Source of the DNA: DUVT01 sp041675865
GTDB taxonomy: Bacteria; Bacillota_I; Bacilli_A; ML615J-28; CAG-698
NCBI GenBank assembly: GCA_041675865.1
Contig: JBAYTA010000072.1
Span: 1 to 9,407 of the forward strand
DNA length: 9,407 nucleotides
Direction of reading: 5' to 3'
Shown here: piece by piece, positions 6,171 through 9,407 of the stretch
Layout: each line of letters opens with the position of its first letter
Numbering within the stretch: the first letter of the stretch is position 1
The notes under the pieces: generated by a model
What the model was told of the DNA's origin: nothing
The model's input: only the letters and a program-made list of their open reading frames with translations
Databases searched by the model: none
Position numbers and translations under genes: made by a program

Positions 6171-7844
6171 ATGAATAAATTTATAGATTTAAATATAGAC
6201 CCTAGTATAAAGCAGGGGATTAGTAAAAAACAATATGAAGAAATGACGGAAGTGCAAGAAAGTGTAATTCCTTTAGCGCTTGAAGGTCATGATATAATAG
6301 CTCAGGCTCCAACTGGAACAGGAAAGACAATGTCTTTTGCTATTCCAATTTTAGAAATGATTGATAGTAGTAGTGATAAGGTGCAAGCTATTATTTTAGC
6401 TCCAACCAGGGAGCTAGCAATCCAAATTACTGAAGAGATTCAAGAGGTTGGATATTTTAATAAAAATATTAGAGTAACATCAGTATATGGTGGAGAATAT
6501 ATTGAAAGACAACTAAGAAGTCTAAAGGCAAGACCGCAAATTGTTGTTGCTACTCCAGGTAGATTAATGGATCATATGAGGAGAAGAACAATAAAACTAA
6601 ATGATGTTAAAATTTTTGTATTAGATGAAGCAGATGAAATGCTGAACATGGGATTTCGTGAAGACATTGATACAATTTTAGCTGATGTTACTAATGAACA
6701 TCAAACAATGTTATTTAGTGCAACAATTTCTAAAGGTATTGAAGAAATTGCGAAACTTTATCTTAAGAGTCCAAAAGTAATTAGAATTAGCAAAAGTGAA
6801 CTAACAGTATCTTTAGTAGAGCAAAAATATATATTATTAGAAGAAAAAGATAAAATCGAAGTAATGAGTAGATTAATCGATATTAATGATTATCATCTAG
6901 TAATGGTATTTTGTAATACTAAAAGAGCAGTTGATGAAGTTAGTGCTCAATTACTTCAAAGAGGATTTATGGTTGAAGCACTACACGGTGATATGAAACA
7001 AATGCAAAGAGACCGTGTAATGAATAGATTTAGAGAAGGTCAAATAAATATTTTAGTAGCATCAGATGTTGCAGCAAGAGGTTTAGATGTAGATGATGTT
7101 GATGTAGTATTCAATTATGATGTACCTACTGATGAAGAATATTATATTCATAGAATTGGAAGAACTGGGCGTGCAAAAAGAACAGGACTTGCTGTATCTT
7201 TAGTTACTAAAAAAGAAAAATATAGATTAAAATCAATTATGTTATATTCTAAGGCTTTAATTTCTTTAATGGAAGTTCCTACTTTAGATAAAGTAATGAA
7301 AGTAAGAATAAAAAGAATTTTAGATAAAGCAATCTCAAATAATGAGGATGCTGGGACTAAAATAAATAAATATCAAAAACTAATTTCGCAAACAATTGCA
7401 TCATTAGAAGAACAAGGCATTTCAAAAGATGTTATAATAAATGGATTAATCTTAAGTGAATTAAATAATCTTCAAAATGATTTTGAAATTACAGAAGTTC
7501 GTGAAGAAGTAAACATAAAAGGTAAAAGTAAAGATCGTGGTAAAAAAGCAAGTAATACTACAAGAATGTTTATAACTTTAGGTAAAAAAGATAAATTAAA
7601 GATTTATAATATTACTGATTTACTTGTATCAAAAACTAATTTAACTAATAGAGATGTTGATAGAGTTGATATGTACGATAATTTTTCGTTTTTTGAAGTT
7701 CCAACAAACAAAGCTGATCAAGTATTAAAAGCATTTAATAAAATAATAATTGATGGTAAACGCGTAAATGTGGAAGTTGCAAAAGATAAAGGAAGAAATA
7801 AAGAAAGCAAGAAAAGAGATAATAGAAACAAGAGGGTGAGATAA
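6171..7844 (+). CDS. DEAD-box ATP-dependent RNA helicase with DbpA-like C-terminal domain (DeaD/CshA type)
   Basis: This 557-residue RNA helicase unwinds or remodels RNA with ATP, probably in ribosome assembly or RNA decay as its relatives do. The motifs appear in order: Q-motif Gln29 (TEVQ), motif I AQAPTGTGKT (44-53), Ia PTRELA (78-83), Ib TPGR (128-131), II DEAD (152-155), III SAT (183-185), IV VFCNTKR (246-252), V ARGLDV (302-307) and VI HRIGRTGR (327-334). A region near residues 464-540 (TRMFITLGKKDKL to GKRVNVEVAK) fits the DbpA RNA-binding domain, and a basic Lys/Arg/Asn-rich tail ends the protein. AAAGGT (6160-6165) is the ribosome binding site. The stop overlaps the metK start by one base (TAATG). 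Domain order points to DeaD/CshA, but DbpA-like proteins share this C-terminal domain, so no symbol is given. Confidence 0.93.
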   Translation: MNKFIDLNIDPSIKQGISKKQYEEMTEVQESVIPLALEGHDIIAQAPTGTGKTMSFAIPILEMIDSSSDKVQAIILAPTRELAIQITEEIQEVGYFNKNIRVTSVYGGEYIERQLRSLKARPQIVVATPGRLMDHMRRRTIKLNDVKIFVLDEADEMLNMGFREDIDTILADVTNEHQTMLFSATISKGIEEIAKLYLKSPKVIRISKSELTVSLVEQKYILLEEKDKIEVMSRLIDINDYHLVMVFCNTKRAVDEVSAQLLQRGFMVEALHGDMKQMQRDRVMNRFREGQINILVASDVAARGLDVDDVDVVFNYDVPTDEEYYIHRIGRTGRAKRTGLAVSLVTKKEKYRLKSIMLYSKALISLMEVPTLDKVMKVRIKRILDKAISNNEDAGTKINKYQKLISQTIASLEEQGISKDVIINGLILSELNNLQNDFEITEVREEVNIKGKSKDRGKKASNTTRMFITLGKKDKLKIYNITDLLVSKTNLTNRDVDRVDMYDNFSFFEVPTNKADQVLKAFNKIIIDGKRVNVEVAKDKGRNKESKKRDNRNKRVR

Positions 7845-8986
7845 TGAAAAGATTTTTTACATCTGAATCTGTGACTGAAGGTCATCCAGATAAGGTGTGT
7901 GATCAAATTTCTGATGCTATATTGGACAGTATTTTAGCAGAAGACCCATATGCAAAAGTAGCATGTGAAGTTGTTGCAACAACTGGTTTAGTTATGGTTA
8001 TGGGAGAAGTAACTACAACTACTTATTGTGATGTGCAAAAAATTGTTCGAGAAACTGTTGCAGGAATTGGTTATGACCGTGGTAAGATTGGTTTTGATGC
8101 TGAGAACTTAGCAGTTCTAGTATGCTTAGACGAACAATCACCTGATATTGCTATGGGTGTAAAAGATGGTGATGGTGCAGGTGATCAAGGGTTAATGTTT
8201 GGTTATGCAAACAAAGACACTAGTGAACTAATGCCTTTACCAATTTACTTAAGTCATAAATTAACAAAGAGACTTGCAGAAGTAAGAAAATCTGGTTTAG
8301 TTGATTTTCTAAGACCAGATGGTAAAGCTCAAGTAACTGTTGAATATGACGGAGTAAATGTTAAAAGAGTTGATAGTGTTGTTATATCTACTCAACATAA
8401 TGAAGTTGTAACACAAAAAGAACTTCATGTGTTTATTACAAAAGAAGTAATTGAAAAAGTTATCCCTAAGAATTTACTTGATAACGAGACTAAGATTTTT
8501 ATCAATCCAACAGGAAGATTTGTTGTTGGTGGTCCAAAAGGAGATTCTGGATTAACTGGAAGAAAGATCATTGTTGATACTTATGGTGGTTATGCTCGTC
8601 ATGGTGGTGGTGCTTTTAGTGGTAAAGATCCTACTAAAGTAGATAGAAGCGCATCATATATGGCAAGATATATTGCGAAAAATTTAGTTGCAGCAGGAAT
8701 TGGTGATGCAATTGAGGTAGGTTTATCCTATGTAATAGGAATTGCAGAACCTTCATCGATAATGGTTAATACTTTTGGTACGTCTAAGTACACTGAAGAA
8801 GAGATAGTTGCAATAATAAGAAAAGTGTTTAAATTAACACCTAAAGACATTATTGATAAACTTGATTTGAGAAAACCAGTATATAAGCAAGTTGCAAGTT
8901 ATGGTCATTTTGGTAGAAGTGATTTAGATTTAACTTGGGAAAAGTTAGATAGTGTTGATTTAATTAAAAACAATTTACCTAAATAA
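7844..8986 (+). CDS. metK: S-adenosylmethionine synthetase (methionine adenosyltransferase)
   Basis: This 380-residue cytoplasmic enzyme makes S-adenosylmethionine from methionine and ATP, supplying the cell's main methyl donor. The family is unmistakable: FTSESVTEGHPDKVCDQISD near the N-terminus (5-24, with catalytic His14), GDGAGDQGLMFGY (109-121, signature 1), GGPKGDSGLTGRK (229-241), and GGGAFSGKDPTKVDRS (254-269, signature 2). It ends with YGHFGR and LTWEK as in other MetK proteins, and the length is typical. The ATG shares its A with the helicase stop, and GAGGGTGAG (7832-7840), inside the end of the helicase gene, gives the ribosome binding site. No SAM riboswitch is present upstream of the helicase-metK pair, although many Bacillota use one for metK. 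A strong terminator follows at 9058. Confidence 0.97.
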   Translation: MKRFFTSESVTEGHPDKVCDQISDAILDSILAEDPYAKVACEVVATTGLVMVMGEVTTTTYCDVQKIVRETVAGIGYDRGKIGFDAENLAVLVCLDEQSPDIAMGVKDGDGAGDQGLMFGYANKDTSELMPLPIYLSHKLTKRLAEVRKSGLVDFLRPDGKAQVTVEYDGVNVKRVDSVVISTQHNEVVTQKELHVFITKEVIEKVIPKNLLDNETKIFINPTGRFVVGGPKGDSGLTGRKIIVDTYGGYARHGGGAFSGKDPTKVDRSASYMARYIAKNLVAAGIGDAIEVGLSYVIGIAEPSSIMVNTFGTSKYTEEEIVAIIRKVFKLTPKDIIDKLDLRKPVYKQVASYGHFGRSDLDLTWEKLDSVDLIKNNLPK

Positions 8987-9057
8987 TTGTAATATAATAA
9001 AATTTGATATATATAAGCAAAACATTTTACTTAAAAGTTATTTATTAAAAAATTTTG

Positions 9058-9095
9058 GGCATGATTCATGAATTAATTGAGATCATGCCTTTTTT
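9058..9095 (+). terminator. Intrinsic terminator after metK
   Basis: GGCATGAT (9058-9065) and ATCATGCC (9082-9089) form a perfect 8-bp stem around a 16-base loop that may pair further, followed by six T (9090-9095). It lies about 70 bases after the metK stop and ends the helicase-metK transcript. Confidence 0.88.
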
Positions 9096-9166
9096 AAATA
9101 ATATTAATTTTCTATTATGTTATTTAATAAAATTGTTCAAAATCCTAATTTAAAATAAAACAAAAA

Positions 9167-9265
9167 GATTCTTATCATGCGATTTATGAGTGAATTTAAC
9201 TTATAACGGGAATAATTCTTGTTATAGAAAATAAGAATCATCTAGTTAATCTAGATGATTTTTTT
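9167..9265 (+). ncRNA. Possible structured small RNA or leader of unknown class
   Basis: In the 421-base gene-free stretch after metK (8987-9407), GATTCTTAT (9167-9175) and ATAAGAATC (9231-9239) form a perfect 9-bp outer stem. It encloses a 12-pair hairpin: 9201-9212 with 9216-9227, loop TAA, including three G-U pairs. A terminator hairpin follows, and its first four bases overlap the outer stem. A weak promoter-like pair (TTGTTC 9133-9138, 17 bases, TAAAAC 9156-9161) would start transcription right at the outer stem. It has no resemblance I recognise to known riboswitches, 6S, SRP, tmRNA or T-box RNAs. It could be a small RNA, an attenuator for the next gene, or a set of chance AT-rich hairpins. 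Stretches 9096-9166 and 9307-9327 show nothing more. Confidence 0.35.
9236..9265 (+). terminator. Intrinsic terminator in the region after metK
   Basis: AATCATCTAG (9236-9245) and CTAGATGATT (9251-9260) form a perfect 10-bp stem with a TTAAT loop, followed by seven T (9259-9265). No recognised gene ends just upstream of it, which is why a short transcript is suspected. Confidence 0.8.
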
Positions 9266-9279
9266 ATAAAAAACAATAT

Positions 9280-9306
9280 AATAGTCTAGATAAATTACTA
9301 TTTTTT
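9280..9306 (+). terminator. Weak hairpin with T run
   Basis: AATAGT (9280-9285) and ACTATT (9297-9302) form a 6-bp stem with an 11-base loop, followed by T residues to 9306. The stem is short and AT-rich, so it may be a backup terminator or chance. Confidence 0.25.
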
Positions 9307-9327
9307 ATACTTATTTCTAAAATGATA

Positions 9328-9356
9328 TTTAAATCTATAATTTGTTATGGTATAAT
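9328..9356 (+). promoter_or_regulatory. Extended -10 promoter for the gene at the window end
   Basis: TATAAT (9351-9356) is preceded by TGG (9348-9350), making an extended -10. TTTAAA (9328-9333) is a partial -35 at 17-base spacing. Transcription would start near 9363 and run into the ribosome binding site at 9387-9396. Confidence 0.75.
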
Positions 9357-9386
9357 GAAATTAGACTATATTGGCGAAAAATGTAT

Positions 9387-9396
9387 AAGGTGGAGG
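9387..9396 (+). promoter_or_regulatory. Ribosome binding site of a gene starting at or beyond the window end
   Basis: AAGGTGGAGG is a strong Shine-Dalgarno sequence. No start codon at normal spacing falls fully inside the window. The last base, A at 9407, could be the first base of an ATG about 10 bases downstream. The product cannot be named. Confidence 0.65.
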
Positions 9397-9407
9397 TTAA
9401 TAATTTA

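Noticed and set aside
7718..7906. 62-codon minus-strand frame over the helicase-metK junction
   Set aside because: It mirrors the basic helicase tail and the conserved MetK N-terminus; the Leu/Phe/Ser-rich translation is a by-product of AT-rich codons.
9177..9206. Nine-codon leader peptide (ATG 9177 to TAA 9206) inside the structured segment
   Set aside because: There is no ribosome binding site, and no codon bias that would suit attenuation.
9381..9407. ATG at 9381 with an open frame to the window end
   Set aside because: The strong ribosome binding site (9387-9396) lies downstream of this ATG, and nothing suitable lies upstream, so the real start is more likely at or beyond 9407.

Overview
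The window comes from a very AT-rich bacterium with dense, short-spaced, mostly same-strand genes and Gram-positive features: a lipoprotein solute-binding protein, a lysine riboswitch with a transcription-attenuation platform, and purine-rich Shine-Dalgarno sites. Trp is encoded by TGG and no ORF needs TGA read as Trp, so the standard bacterial code fits. A low-GC Bacillota or a deep-branching Mollicutes relative (Izemoplasma/Haloplasma type) is my best guess, with low certainty at genus level.

Layout. (1) 1-253, minus strand: the first 84 codons of an FAD-dependent oxidoreductase of the YhfW type, cut by the window edge. (2) 254-633: a divergent intergenic region with a 16-bp perfect palindrome, a consensus-like plus-strand promoter, a lysine riboswitch aptamer and an intrinsic terminator. 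(3) 634-3300: a three-gene ABC importer (lipoprotein, permease with an N-terminal membrane extension, ATPase), translationally packed and controlled by the riboswitch; the inferred substrate is lysine. (4) 3332-6129: a separate promoter, then tldD and tldE overlapping by one base, then a weak terminator. (5) 6171-8986: a DEAD-box RNA helicase with a DbpA-like C-terminal RNA-binding domain, overlapping metK (S-adenosylmethionine synthetase) by one base. (6) 8987-9407: no gene; it holds the metK terminator, a possible short structured RNA ending in its own terminator, a weaker hairpin, and the promoter and ribosome binding site of a gene that starts at or just past the window end.

How it works together. 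When lysine is scarce, the riboswitch leader should antiterminate and allow synthesis of the importer. When lysine is abundant, aptamer closure should release the terminator. TldD and TldE should form the heteromeric metalloprotease that acts on unfolded or modified peptides. The helicase and SAM synthetase share a transcript, which loosely links RNA remodelling with supply of the methyl donor. Most of the window is housekeeping. The parts that deserve a second look are the permease extension, the Gly-to-Val change inside the TldD zinc motif, the palindrome in the divergent promoter region, the helicase-metK coupling, and the unexplained hairpin-rich segment after metK. I found no mobile element, CRISPR array, tRNA, rRNA or defence system.
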